The notes under the pieces: model-generated
Told to the model about the DNA's origin: nothing
Seen by the model: only the letters and a program-made list of their open reading frames with translations
Databases searched by the model: none
Assembly (NCBI GenBank): GCA_943371005.1
Contig: CALRTB020000016.1
Location: forward strand, 9,991-73,990
Direction of reading: 5' to 3'
Length of the DNA: 64,000 bases
From: MRBY01 sp943371005
GTDB taxonomy: Bacteria > Cyanobacteriota > Cyanobacteriia > Cyanobacteriales > MRBY01
Made by a program: the position numbers and the translations under genes
Part shown: positions 35,206 to 45,100 of the stretch, in pieces
Layout: each line of letters starts with the position of its first letter
Position numbering within the stretch: the stretch's first letter is position 1

Positions 35206-37038
35206 TTAACGCCGTAGAGATTCGGTGACGGTTGCGAGGGTCTGCCGTTGAAAAAGGTCGGCATAGGCTCCCTGACGAGCTAATAATTCCGCGTGGGTGC
35301 CCTGTTCCCGGATTTGTCCCTGGTCGAGATAGAGGATTTGGTCGGCGGCGATCGCCAACTGGAGATTATGGGTGACGAGAAACGTGGTGCGATTTTCCGC
35401 TAACCGTTCCAGGGCGTCAAAAACTAACTGTTCATTGACTTTATCCAAGCCACTGGTGGGTTCATCCAGGATCAAAATGGGGGTTTGTCGCATGGCGGCC
35501 CTGGCGATCGCCAAACGTTGCCGTTGCCCACCGGAGAGGGTTGTGCCCCGTTCCCCCACCACTGTGTCGTAGCCCTGGGGCAGTTGCAAGATAAAGTCAT
35601 GGGCATTAGCTAAACGAGCCGCCGCTTCGATCTTGGCCATGGTTGCGTCCTCGATGCCATAGGCGATGTTTTCCCGGATCGTTGCGGCAAACAGTAGGCT
35701 TTCTTGCAACACCACCGCCATTTGACCGCGTAGGCTCGTCAGTTGATAATCCCGTAGATCCTGACCATCGATGAGAATTTTCCCCGCCGTCGGGTCATAG
35801 AGCCGCAATAGCAAGCTGAGCATCGTCGATTTTCCACTGCCGGAGGCACCAACGAGGGCAATTTTTTCGCCGGGTTGCACCGTTAAATTTAGCCCCTTGA
35901 GAATTTTTTGGTCGGGGTGATAGGCAAAGGAAACATCTTCAAATTGAATCAATCCCTGAAGAGGCGGCATGGCGATCGCCCCTGGTTTGTCCTGGATATC
36001 GGGGGTTTCCGCCAAAATATTTAAAATCCGTTCCCCTGAAGCCGCCGCCTTCGCCAGACGCCCGGTATATTTCGCAAAATTCTGCACGGGTTTGTAGGCA
36101 TTGCGCAGATAGGTTAAAAACACCAAGACCGTTCCCGGAGTGAGGGCATCTTCAATCACCAGATGCGCCCCATACCCCATCACCAAAGCTGTCCCCAGGG
36201 CAATTAACACATCCACCACCCGTTCCAAGTTTGCCGCTAATCGTTTGGTTTCAATGCTCTCCTGGAGGCTTTGTTGATTTTGACGACTAAAGAGATCCGC
36301 AAAAGCCTGCTCTAGGGAAAGGGCCTGCACCAATTTAATCGCGGCGAGGGATTCGGCGGCGGTAGCAGCGACGGCTCCTTCTCGGTGGCGTTGGGTGAGG
36401 GAAGCGCGGCGAATTTTGGTACTTAAACGGCTGGCAGCAAACCAAAACAGGGGGAAAGTAACAAGGGACAAGAGGGTGAGTTTCAGGTCAAGCCAGGCCA
36501 TCACCCCAAGCATTCCTCCTAGGGTTAACAGGCTAACCACCAGGGGTAACGCCGCCGTGAGCAAAATTTCCTGGAGACGGTTCGCATCGCTACTGACGCG
36601 GATAATCAGATCACCGCTGCGGGCTTGGTAGTGGTAACGCAGGGAAAGTCGTTGCAGATGGCCATAGAGTTGATCTCGCACCTGAGCCATAACGCGACTA
36701 CCGACGATCGCCAAACTGACGGTATTCCAATAGGTGGCGATCGCCCGACTGACGGCAATGATAATCACCCCAGCGGCAATTAAAACCAAAAGCCAAACCG
36801 GATCGAGATTTGTAAAACCGAAAAAAGAAAGAGCCGGCTGGGTTTGAGCCGGAATCAGCACTCCATCAATGAGCAACTTGAGGGGCCAAGGTTCCAATAG
36901 TCGCAACCCCACATCCGCCAGCAAAGTCACCATCGCCACCAGCAAGAGTCGCCACTGGGCACGAATTTGGGGCCAAAAGGTGGTGATCACAGCCCAGAGG
37001 CCAGGGACAGCTTGGGTCATGGGGGAAACGCGGTGCAT
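35206..37038 (-). CDS. ABC exporter, fused permease and ATPase (MsbA-like)
   Basis: A 610-aa half-transporter. Residues 25-330 hold six membrane helices. The ATPase domain follows, with Walker A ALVGASGSGKSTML, signature TLSGGQRQRLAIARA and Walker B ILILDEPTSGLDK, ending with the H loop VTHN. Two copies would form an exporter. The setting between glycosyltransferases and an APH-fold enzyme suggests export of a glycolipid or saccharide, which is inference. The upstream glycosyltransferase gene ends 33 bases before. Confidence 0.94.
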   Translation of the reverse strand: MHRVSPMTQAVPGLWAVITTFWPQIRAQWRLLLVAMVTLLADVGLRLLEPWPLKLLIDGVLIPAQTQPALSFFGFTNLDPVWLLVLIAAGVIIIAVSRAIATYWNTVSLAIVGSRVMAQVRDQLYGHLQRLSLRYHYQARSGDLIIRVSSDANRLQEILLTAALPLVVSLLTLGGMLGVMAWLDLKLTLLSLVTFPLFWFAASRLSTKIRRASLTQRHREGAVAATAAESLAAIKLVQALSLEQAFADLFSRQNQQSLQESIETKRLAANLERVVDVLIALGTALVMGYGAHLVIEDALTPGTVLVFLTYLRNAYKPVQNFAKYTGRLAKAAASGERILNILAETPDIQDKPGAIAMPPLQGLIQFEDVSFAYHPDQKILKGLNLTVQPGEKIALVGASGSGKSTMLSLLLRLYDPTAGKILIDGQDLRDYQLTSLRGQMAVVLQESLLFAATIRENIAYGIEDATMAKIEAAARLANAHDFILQLPQGYDTVVGERGTTLSGGQRQRLAIARAAMRQTPILILDEPTSGLDKVNEQLVFDALERLAENRTTFLVTHNLQLAIAADQILYLDQGQIREQGTHAELLARQGAYADLFQRQTLATVTESLRR

Positions 37039-37071
37039 TGATCTCTAACTTTTAACCTCAACGTTGAAAAA

Positions 37072-38211
37072 CTAGGCTTGGGCGATCGCCAAAATTTGGG
37101 TGGCAATGTGATCCCAAGTGTGGCGTGCGAGGACGGCGGTTCGGGCGGCGGTGCCTAACTGTTTCCGTTGCTGGGGCGATCGCCAGAGATGTTCGAGGGC
37201 CTGGGTGAGGGCGGTTGGCTCTCCCGGTGGACACAAAATCCCCGTCACTCCATCGTCAATAATGTCCGGCAGTTGACCGATGCGACTCGCCACCACAGGC
37301 AGTCCTGCCGCCATGTATTCCACCACCTTGAGGGGGGAAAAATAAAAATCCTCACTGGCGGGATAGGGGGCCACCGCCACGCTCATCTGTCCCAACCAAT
37401 GGGGGACTTCCTCCGGGGGAACTGCGCCCGTCCATTGCACCTGGGCCGTTAACTGATGCTGGGCGATCGCCGCTTCGAGCGCCTGGCGTTGGGGGCCATC
37501 ACCAACGATCAACAAGCGGGCTTCTGGGACGGCTTGGCGCAGTTGGGCAAAGGCTTCAATCAGACAATCCAGGCCATGCCAAGGCTTGAGGGAACCGACA
37601 AAACCCACAGTAAACGGCATTGCTGCGGACGGTTTGGAAACCCCTGAAAATCGGTCTGGATTCACTCCATTGGGCAGCACAAAAAGGCGATCGCCCGGCA
37701 CCCATTGTTGCAAATAAGCTTTCACCCCTTCGGATACTGCGATTAAAGCCGTTGCCCCTCTAAAAACAGTTTCTGCCACCTGCAAAGCTAAATTCCGGTC
37801 TAGTAAATCTCGGTGGGTTGCCTGTTCCTCAATCAGGGGCGCATTTACCTCCAAAATGCCGGAAATCTTATGAAGCCGGGCAAAAGTCATCCCCCCATGG
37901 CTCCAGAGGGAATAGCGTTCATAGACGAGATCATAGGGAGCCGCCTGGGTTAATAAATCTTGCAATGTCTGGTTCTGCTGAAATAAGCCCTGCTCCCGCA
38001 TTGCCAAATCACCCTTGGGAACTTTGGGCAAGCAGTGGACGGGTAAATCGGTCAAATCGGCGGGCGGTTCACCTCCAAGGCGCGCCGCAAATAGGGTGAC
38101 CATTGCCCCCTGGTGCCGGAACGCGCGGATCATCTCCTGGACATGGATCGAGGCACCTTTGCAGCCAAAGACTGGAATCCCTGGGTCGGCGCAGACATAG
38201 GCAATTTTCAT
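37072..38211 (-). CDS. GT4-family glycosyltransferase (1)
   Basis: A 379-aa GT-B enzyme. The N-terminal domain opens with IAYVCADPGIPVFGCKGASI. The C-terminal Rossmann half has VGFVGSLKPWHGLDCLIEAF, LLIVGDGPQR and the E-x7-E-like segment SEDFYFSPLKVVEYMAAGLP typical of retaining GT4 enzymes. Donor and acceptor are unknown. Its start overlaps the stop of the preceding glycosyltransferase by four bases (ATGA). Confidence 0.93.
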   Translation of the reverse strand: MKIAYVCADPGIPVFGCKGASIHVQEMIRAFRHQGAMVTLFAARLGGEPPADLTDLPVHCLPKVPKGDLAMREQGLFQQNQTLQDLLTQAAPYDLVYERYSLWSHGGMTFARLHKISGILEVNAPLIEEQATHRDLLDRNLALQVAETVFRGATALIAVSEGVKAYLQQWVPGDRLFVLPNGVNPDRFSGVSKPSAAMPFTVGFVGSLKPWHGLDCLIEAFAQLRQAVPEARLLIVGDGPQRQALEAAIAQHQLTAQVQWTGAVPPEEVPHWLGQMSVAVAPYPASEDFYFSPLKVVEYMAAGLPVVASRIGQLPDIIDDGVTGILCPPGEPTALTQALEHLWRSPQQRKQLGTAARTAVLARHTWDHIATQILAIAQA

Positions 38212-39449
38212 TGTGGTGCCTCCCCCAAATGGAACAGTTGGCGCAGTTGGGCGGCATTGCGCTGGAGGTCGAAGGCTTGTTCTAACCGTTGGCGGGCTGC
38301 CTGGGCGAAGCGGCTACGTAGTTCTGTCTGGTGCAAAAGGGTCTGGAGGGCTTTGGCGAGTTGTTCTGGATCATTTTGGGCCACCAGCAACCCCGTTTTC
38401 TGGTGAGCAATAATCTCAGGAATTCCCGTCACATCCGTCCCGACGCAGGAAGTCCCCAAGGCGATCGCCTCTAGCAACACCGTGGGCAAACCATCCCGAT
38501 TGCCATCCTTACCGACGACATAGGGGGCCGCAAAAACCGTCGCCTGTTTAAGGAGCTGAAACACTTCCCCCTGGGGTTTGGGGCCGGTAATTTCCACCCA
38601 AGGCTCTAGCTGGTGCTGGGCAATTTGCGATCGCAAAGTCGTTTCGAGGGGGCCAGTACCGACAATCTGACAGCGGAACGCACAGTCCCAACGGCGCAGC
38701 AGATCACAGGCGGCAATGAGATAGGTCAAACCTTTTTTTTCCACGAGCCGCGACACCGACACAATTAACGGCGGCTCCGGATTCTCTGAATGGGGTTGGT
38801 AGGAAAGTTCCGTTAAATCCATGCCGTTGTAAATGCGTTTTACCTTAGTAGCTGTTTCCCCATACTGTTGCTGTAAATAGGCACGGTTATAGTCGCTGAC
38901 AGTCACTACGGCGGCGGCGTCCTGGAGTTTGCGGGCGAAATCGGCTGGGTCAACGCTTTCGTGGAAAATATCCTTGGCATGGGCTGTAAAGCTGTAGGGA
39001 ATCCCCGCAAAATGAGCTGCTAACCGGGCGACACTGGTGGCGACACTGGCAAAGTGGGCGTGGAGATGGGTGATCCCCTCGTGACGGACAGCTTGGGCGA
39101 GCCAGAGGGCCTGATACAGAACGCTAGAGCGTTCCCCGGTGGCGTAGGCGAGTTTTCCCCAGAGGTCGGGAATAAGGGCGGCAGTGGCTTGAATTTCGGC
39201 CCAGAGATAACTGGCGGCGGTGGGATTTTGTCCCAGTAAATCGGGGTGCGATCGCCCTTGGCTGGGTTTTTGAATGTAGGTGACGGGGGCCTTGACCCGG
39301 GCAATTTTATCTTGGAAATGGCTATCCACCGGGGGCCGCAGGGCAAAGATCCGCACGTCTAAACCCGCTGCTTCGTGAGCGAGAATTTCATTAACGATAA
39401 AGGTTTCTGAATAGCGGGGATAACGTTTAACGACATAGGCGATGGCCAT
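38208..39449 (-). CDS. GT4-family glycosyltransferase (2)
   Basis: About 413 aa from ATG 39449, chosen because AIAYVVKRYPRYSETFIVNE is the usual start of this subfamily; an upstream start at 39509 would overlap the previous gene. Motifs include HLHAHFASVATSVA, FTAHAKDIF, LIVSVSRLVEKKGL and the GKDGNRDGLPTVLLEAIALG segment of GT4 colanic-acid-type enzymes (WcaL/AmsK-like). Predicted to build an exported saccharide with its neighbours. Substrates are unknown. Confidence 0.92.
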   Translation of the reverse strand: MAIAYVVKRYPRYSETFIVNEILAHEAAGLDVRIFALRPPVDSHFQDKIARVKAPVTYIQKPSQGRSHPDLLGQNPTAASYLWAEIQATAALIPDLWGKLAYATGERSSVLYQALWLAQAVRHEGITHLHAHFASVATSVARLAAHFAGIPYSFTAHAKDIFHESVDPADFARKLQDAAAVVTVSDYNRAYLQQQYGETATKVKRIYNGMDLTELSYQPHSENPEPPLIVSVSRLVEKKGLTYLIAACDLLRRWDCAFRCQIVGTGPLETTLRSQIAQHQLEPWVEITGPKPQGEVFQLLKQATVFAAPYVVGKDGNRDGLPTVLLEAIALGTSCVGTDVTGIPEIIAHQKTGLLVAQNDPEQLAKALQTLLHQTELRSRFAQAARQRLEQAFDLQRNAAQLRQLFHLGEAPQ

Positions 39450-39484
39450 GGCACCTTGAAAAATAATGGAAATAAAATGATGGA

Positions 39485-40771
39485 CTAGGAAGCTTGGGCA
39501 GTAAAACAAGTAGACGTTTTGAGCATTTGCCCCAAAAGGAGGGGCAACTGTTTGGTGGCCTGGAGATTTAGATCGAGGTTGCCCTTGAGGAGTTGCGGAT
39601 CACGATGGAGCCAAGCCGCTAGGTTTTGGGGATTAACCTGGTGGGGGTGGAGCACATCTACCAGACCCAATTGTTTTAAACGGGTCGCCCGGAGCCATTG
39701 TTCCTGACGGGGTTTGACCCGGGGAATAATCAAAGCAGGTTTCTGAAAAGAAAGAATTTCACAGGTGGTATTGTAGCCGCCCATGGCGATCACCCGTTCG
39801 GCGGCAGCCATGAGAATCGTCGGTTCGGGACAGTAGGGCAAAATAATCAGGTGGGGATTTTGTTGGGCGATCGCCCCTAGGGTCTGGCGCACGGACTCCG
39901 GCATAAAAGGCCCCGTGAGTAGTACCCCCGGCAGGTCTGCGGTGAAGGGAATTTGGGCAAAGGCGATCGCCAGGGTTTCCCCATCTTGACCGCCACCCAC
40001 CGCACCGAGGACAAACCGGGATGGCACATCCAACGTTTTTAAGGTTTCTTGCCAGGGTTGCCCTAAATACTGGAGGCGATCGCGCTGGTTAAAGTAGCCC
40101 AAAGGAACCATTTTTGCGACCACCTCTGGGGCGAAATCATATTCTCGCCGCAGATCATAAACTTGGGGATCACCGTAGATCCAGACCCCATCGTAGTAGC
40201 GACGAATTGCCGTTTCATTATCCGCCCGTTGCCAATCCCGTTGTACCGCTACTGGGTCGTCCAACACATCCCGTAACCCTAAAATACAGTGCATCTGGGG
40301 CTGTTTACGGATATATTCCAGGCTGGGATCGAGTTCCCGTTCCGCCCCCCGGGGGACATTATCCACGATGAAAACATCGGGTTGGAACTGTTGGACCGCG
40401 TTTAAAATTAACTGCGATCGCAACCCAATCATTTCCCGTAAAGGCAAAGCCAAATGACGCGCCCGATAGGAACCATCACGATTTTTCTTCAGAGCAGGCA
40501 AACTTAAACAATCAATCCCCGCAGTGGCAAGCCCTTCGTTGCCATCACCCATGCCACTAATGAGCAAAATATCTAGGGGTAAAGCTGATCGTTGTAGGGT
40601 CTGCGCAATCAACAAATTACGCCGTTTGTGACCCAATCCCATGGTGTCGTGGGAATATAACGCGATACGGTGGCGGAGGTGTGGTTTCACAGGAATAGGG
40701 GCTTGGATAGAGATCCCTTGGGGCGATCGCCGCTGAACATTCCGTTGTCGTTGGGCGGGTTCCATGGGCAA
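39485..40771 (-). CDS. MurG-like predicted glycosyltransferase
   Basis: A 428-aa GT-B protein with YSHDTMGLGHKRRNLLIAQ near the N-terminus, LGAVGGGQDGE in the middle and ERVIAMGGYNTTCEILSF in the donor-binding half, resembling MurG/GT28 enzymes and predicted glycosyltransferases. A Gln/Arg-rich leader of about 28 residues precedes the domain, so a start a few codons later is possible. It is the first gene of the eight-gene unit. Donor and acceptor are unknown. Confidence 0.85.
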   Translation of the reverse strand: MPMEPAQRQRNVQRRSPQGISIQAPIPVKPHLRHRIALYSHDTMGLGHKRRNLLIAQTLQRSALPLDILLISGMGDGNEGLATAGIDCLSLPALKKNRDGSYRARHLALPLREMIGLRSQLILNAVQQFQPDVFIVDNVPRGAERELDPSLEYIRKQPQMHCILGLRDVLDDPVAVQRDWQRADNETAIRRYYDGVWIYGDPQVYDLRREYDFAPEVVAKMVPLGYFNQRDRLQYLGQPWQETLKTLDVPSRFVLGAVGGGQDGETLAIAFAQIPFTADLPGVLLTGPFMPESVRQTLGAIAQQNPHLIILPYCPEPTILMAAAERVIAMGGYNTTCEILSFQKPALIIPRVKPRQEQWLRATRLKQLGLVDVLHPHQVNPQNLAAWLHRDPQLLKGNLDLNLQATKQLPLLLGQMLKTSTCFTAQAS

Positions 40772-41145
40772 ATACCTCTCCTTTGGGATCTGACCGCGAC
40801 ATTAATCGCCAAATCCTTGACGACTATGGATATCTTGACTTTCCTCCCTAAACCCCGGGTGAAGATTCCATGAGAAAACCTTCATGTAAAAAGCTGAGAT
40901 AATAGCGTGTCTCTTCGGCTGAGTTTCACTGGGGATTACTGTGGTTTAAGGAAAATGTAGTGTTAAAAACCGCTGAGAAATTCAAACATCCGTAGATAAT
41001 GAATCAAGGGTGATCGTCAAACATTTCGACAAGCTGCATCAGTAAAATTTTGTGGCCACTACTTACCCCCAGCAGCCTGAGCTAATCGTCCCAGAATGCT
41101 CCAGTCCTTAACTTTTCTAGTTTTCCCTCACGGGAGGTTCATTCC
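40772..41145. other. Intergenic region with first copy of a 60-base repeat
   Basis: 374 bases between divergent genes. It holds the promoter regions of the glycosyltransferase unit and of the frameshifted secreted-protein gene, and repeat copy 1 at 40826-40885. A GGGAGG ribosome-binding site precedes the ATG at 41146. No gene was found. Confidence 0.5.
40826..40885 (-). repeat. 60-base direct repeat, copy 1 (possible IS200/IS605 end remnant)
   Basis: Nearly identical to 41716-41775 at a distance of exactly 890 bases, with about seven mismatches. On the minus strand it reads GGAATCTTCACCC, then GGGTTTAGGGAGG, then AAGTCAAG. This layout resembles right ends of tnpB-type IS elements. No transposase is attached. 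Confidence 0.55.
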
Positions 41146-41537
41146 ATGTTTCTGAAAAAAGTTTCCCTGACGGTCTTGTCTTCTCTTCTCCTGCTCGCTG
41201 GTGCCTCGATTCCGGTGAAAGCCCAAGTCTACGTCAATGGTGAATATATCCAGGGCGAAGATCTGATGATCCTTGAGTACCTTGCTGGCGGCTCGATTCC
41301 TGCGGGGGTAGTTACTGGCTTGACTACAATACCGGTGCGTGGGGCTATGCAGGAGATTACACGGTGCAAGGTTACCTTGGTGCTGGCAGTAATCATTACG
41401 ATGGCAGCTATGGCAATGATTCTAGCGGCTATGATTCCTACTACAGCACTGGTGGCGCTGGGGGCTATGGCTCCTATGTCTCCGATGGTGACTGCGCCTA
41501 TTTTTCATCGGGAGATATCTCGGTTTCTACCTGCTAA
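41146..41537 (+). pseudogene. Frameshifted Gly/Tyr/Ser-rich secreted protein gene
   Basis: Codons 1-54 encode a signal peptide (cleavage after VKA) and YVNGEYIQGEDL, a pattern typical of small exported cyanobacterial proteins. After a run of five G at 41304-41308 the original frame gives an unlikely Met/Ala-rich tail. The shifted frame instead gives SYWLDYNTGAWGYAGDY and a Gly/Tyr/Ser/Asp-rich tail ending in TAA 41535-41537. Changing the run to three or six G restores one frame of about 130 codons. It may be a true mutation, a phase-variable tract or a sequencing error. Confidence 0.8.
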
Positions 41538-41715
41538 AGATAAAGGGGGCGATCGCCAATGACTTTTCGACTAAGCATAAGTGAAAGGTTGCAGTTTACG
41601 AAGGTCTTTTAGCTTTTGCCCCTCCGATCATTTAGGTTTTTTCCCGGTGGCGATCGCCACATGGTCTAACAAAATAACCACCGCCAGGAAGCTATCCAAG
41701 TAAACTAACGCCTCA

Positions 41716-41775
41716 ATGGATATCCTGACTTTCTTCCCTAAACCCTGGGTGAAGATTCCAGCAAAAAACCTTCAT
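41716..41775 (-). repeat. 60-base direct repeat, copy 2
   Basis: Matches 40826-40885 with about seven differences. On the plus strand a short frame starting MDILTFFPKPWVKIP runs through it and into 41859-41861, but copy 1 stops early, so coding is doubtful. Confidence 0.55.
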
Positions 41776-42005
41776 AAAGTCATAAAAGTCTTTTCTCAAC
41801 AAACACTTGTTCGTTCCAACCCAGGATTCATTTTCCCAAAATCGTTACAAAAAAAAGCATAAAACAACTTTTCTTATCTAGTTTCCCCTCGGATTTCAAC
41901 GAAATTTAAACCTTCACTGATTTTTATCAGCTTCTGCGGCAGAACAACCCAAGACAGCAAAGAATGTCTCTAAAATTAGAAGTGTAAATCCTCTCTTATT
42001 TTCCC

Positions 42006-42030
42006 AAGTAAAACTAGCCGAAATTTACTT
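42006..42030. promoter_or_regulatory. Inverted repeat AAGTAAA/TTTACTT upstream of nifJ
   Basis: Perfect seven-base arms (42006-42012 and 42024-42030) with an 11-base spacer, 163 bases before nifJ. Candidate operator. Confidence 0.35.
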
Positions 42031-42041
42031 TTCACGACAAC

Positions 42042-42067
42042 TTTTAACAATTATTTTGTTGTTAAAA
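42042..42067. promoter_or_regulatory. Inverted repeat TTTTAACAA/TTGTTAAAA upstream of nifJ
   Basis: Perfect nine-base arms with an eight-base spacer, 126 bases before the nifJ start. It does not match NtcA (GTA-N8-TAC) or FNR (TTGAT-N4-ATCAA) consensus sites. Candidate operator for redox or dark control of nifJ. Confidence 0.45.
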
Positions 42068-42192
42068 TCAGCAAATTTTCGTACTCAAAAAATAGCTAAA
42101 CTCAATTACTTTTCCAGCTTTCCCAATTTGCCAAATAGATCATCCCCCACAATTTCTCCCCAGTCACACCAAAAAATTAAAATTTTGAGATT

Positions 42193-45100
42193 ATGGCTAC
42201 CAATACAATTGCCACCCTCGATGCGAACGAAGCCGTCGCCAAAGTTGCCTACAAATTAAATGAAGTAATCGCCATTTATCCCATCACCCCCGCTTCACCG
42301 ATGGGCGAATGGGCCGATGCCTGGGCCTCCCAAGGACAGCCAAATCTCTGGGGAACAGTGCCCAGCATCATCGAAATGCAGAGTGAAGGGGGAGCCGCCG
42401 GAGCCGTCCACGGTTCCCTGCAAACGGGTTCTTTAACCACCACCTTTACCGCCTCCCAAGGGCTGTTGTTGATGATCCCCAACCTCTACAAAATTGCAGG
42501 GGAACTCACCTCAGCGGTGATCCATGTTGCCGCGCGATCGCTAGCTGCCCAAGCCCTTTCTATTTTTGGCGATCACTCCGATGTGATGTCTGTGCGGGGG
42601 ACGGGATTTGCCCTGTTGTCCTCTGCCTCGGTGCAGGAAGCCCACGATCTGGCTCTGATTGCCCAAGCGGCGACCATGAAAGCCCGTGTGCCCTTCATCC
42701 ACTTTTTTGATGGGTTCCGCACCTCCCACGAGATTCAGAAAATCGAATTACTCGATGAATCTGTTTTACGGGAACTGATCGACGATGAAGATGTGTTTGC
42801 CCACCGTGCCCGCGCCTTAACCCCAGATAATCCCGTCATCCGTGGCACTGCCCAAAACCCCGATGTCTTTTTCCAAGCGCGGGAATCGGTCAATCCGTTC
42901 TATGAAAAATGCGGTGCCATTGTACAGGAGATGATGGATCGCTTTGGGGCACTGACAGGACGCGCCTACAAATTATTTGAATATGTGGGTGCGCCGGATG
43001 CGACACGGGTAATTATGCTGATGGGTTCCGGTTGTGAAACCGTCCATGAAACGGTGGATTACCTCAACGCCCAAGGGGAAAAAGTGGGTGTGTTAAAAGT
43101 GCGGTTATATCGCCCCTTTGATGGATCGGCATTAATTGCGGCGTTACCAAAAACCGTCGAAAAAATTGCTGTGTTAGACCGAACGAAGGAACCTGGTGCT
43201 AATGGTGAACCACTCTATTTAGATGTGATTTCCGCCTTAATGGAAAGTTGGGAAGGCGCGATGCCCAAGGTTGTTGGGGGACGATATGGCTTGTCTTCTA
43301 AGGAATTTAATCCGGCGATGGTGAAGGGGATTTTTGATGAATTAAATCAAGCAAAACCCAAGAATCATTTTACGGTGGGCATCAATGATGATGTCAGCCA
43401 CACATCCCTTGAGTATGATCCGAATTTTTCGACGGAACCGGACAGTGTCGTGCGAGCAATGTTCTATGGCTTGGGTTCCGATGGCACTGTGGGCGCGAAT
43501 AAAAATTCGATCAAGATTATTGGCGAAGAAACGGATAATTATGCCCAGGGTTATTTTGTCTATGACTCGAAGAAATCGGGGGCAGTGACAGTTTCCCATC
43601 TGCGCTTTGGCCCGAATTTAATTCGCTCGACCTATTTAATTAATCAGGCGAATTTTGTCGGTTGTCACCAATGGTTATTCCTCGAAAAATTGGATGTGCT
43701 GAGTGGAGCAAAGGATGGGGCAACTTTTCTTTTAAACAGCCCCTATTCTGCGGATCAAGTATGGGATCAATTACCCCTTGAAGTCCAAGAACAAATTGTT
43801 CGTAAACATCTCAAATTTTATGTGATTAATGCGAATAAAGTTGCCCGTGAGAGTGGTATGGGGGGACGGATTAATACGGTGATGCAAACCTGTTTCTTTG
43901 CCCTCTCCGGTGTACTGCCCAAGGAAGAAGCCATTTCTAAAATTAAGGAATACATCAAGAAGACCTACGGCAAGAAAGGGGCGGATGTGGTCACCATGAA
44001 TATTCAGGCGGTGGATAACACCTTGGCGAATCTGTTTGCGGTGAATGTGGGTGAAGCCAATAGCCCGATCCGTAAGCCTCCTGCCGTTTCCCCCAATGCG
44101 CCCGACTTTATGCGCAATGTCCAAGCACCGATGTTGATCAAAGAAGGCGATCGCCTGCCGGTGAGTTGTCTGCCCTGTGATGGCACTTACCCGACGGGCA
44201 CTTCTAAATGGGAAAAACGTAACGTCGCCCAATTTATTCCAGAGTGGGATCCAGAGGTTTGTATTCAATGCGGTAAATGTGTGATGGTCTGCCCCCACGC
44301 GACGATCCGCGCCAAAGTTTATGAACCCAATCTATTAGCAAATGCGCCAGAAAGTTTTAAAGCAATTGATGCGAAAGATAAGAATTTTTCGGAGCAGAAA
44401 TTTACGATTCAAGTCGCTCCTGAAGACTGTACAGGCTGTGGCATTTGTGTCGATGTTTGTCCGGCGAAAAATAAGGCGCAACCCTCCAAGAAAGCGATCA
44501 ATATGGTGGAACAATTGCCCCTGCGGGAACAGGAGCGCACCAATTGGGATTACTTCCTCAGTTTGCCTTTACCGGAACGGCGCGAGTTAAAACTGAATCA
44601 AATTCGTGAACAACAATTACAGGAGCCGCTGTTTGAATTTTCGGGCGCCTGTGCCGGCTGTGGCGAAACCCCGTACATTAAATTGGTTTCCCAACTATTC
44701 GGCGATCGCACGGTGATTGCTAATGCGACGGGTTGTTCCTCCATCTATGGCGGCAATTTACCGACAACCCCCTACACAAAAAATGCCGAAGGTCGGGGCA
44801 TTGCTTGGTCGAATTCTCTGTTTGAAGATAATGCCGAATTCGGGTTAGGGTTCCGCCTTTCTATCGATAAACAAGCCCAATTTGCAGCGGAATTATTACA
44901 ACGCTTAAGCGGTGAACTCGGTGATAGTTTTGTGGGCGAATTATTGAATGCTCACCAAGCCGATGAAGCCGATATTTGGGAACAACGGCAACGGGTGCGC
45001 GAGCTAAAAAATAAATTGGCAACCCTCAATTCTGCCGATGCCAAACAGTTAGCTTCCCTTGCGGATTATCTGGTGAAAAAATCCGTCTGGATTGTTGGCG

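Larger units (their letters stand above)
41538..42192. other. Long AT-rich region upstream of nifJ
   Basis: 655 bases without a convincing gene. It contains a HIP1 site near 41650, repeat copy 2, and two inverted repeats close to nifJ. The start region of nifJ has no strong Shine-Dalgarno sequence. The length suggests a regulated promoter. Confidence 0.5.

Noticed and set aside
41718..41861. Short frame MDILTFFPKPWVKIP in repeat copy 2 as a gene
   Set aside because: Copy 1 of the repeat terminates after 15 codons and the two downstream sequences diverge, so the frame is likely incidental.
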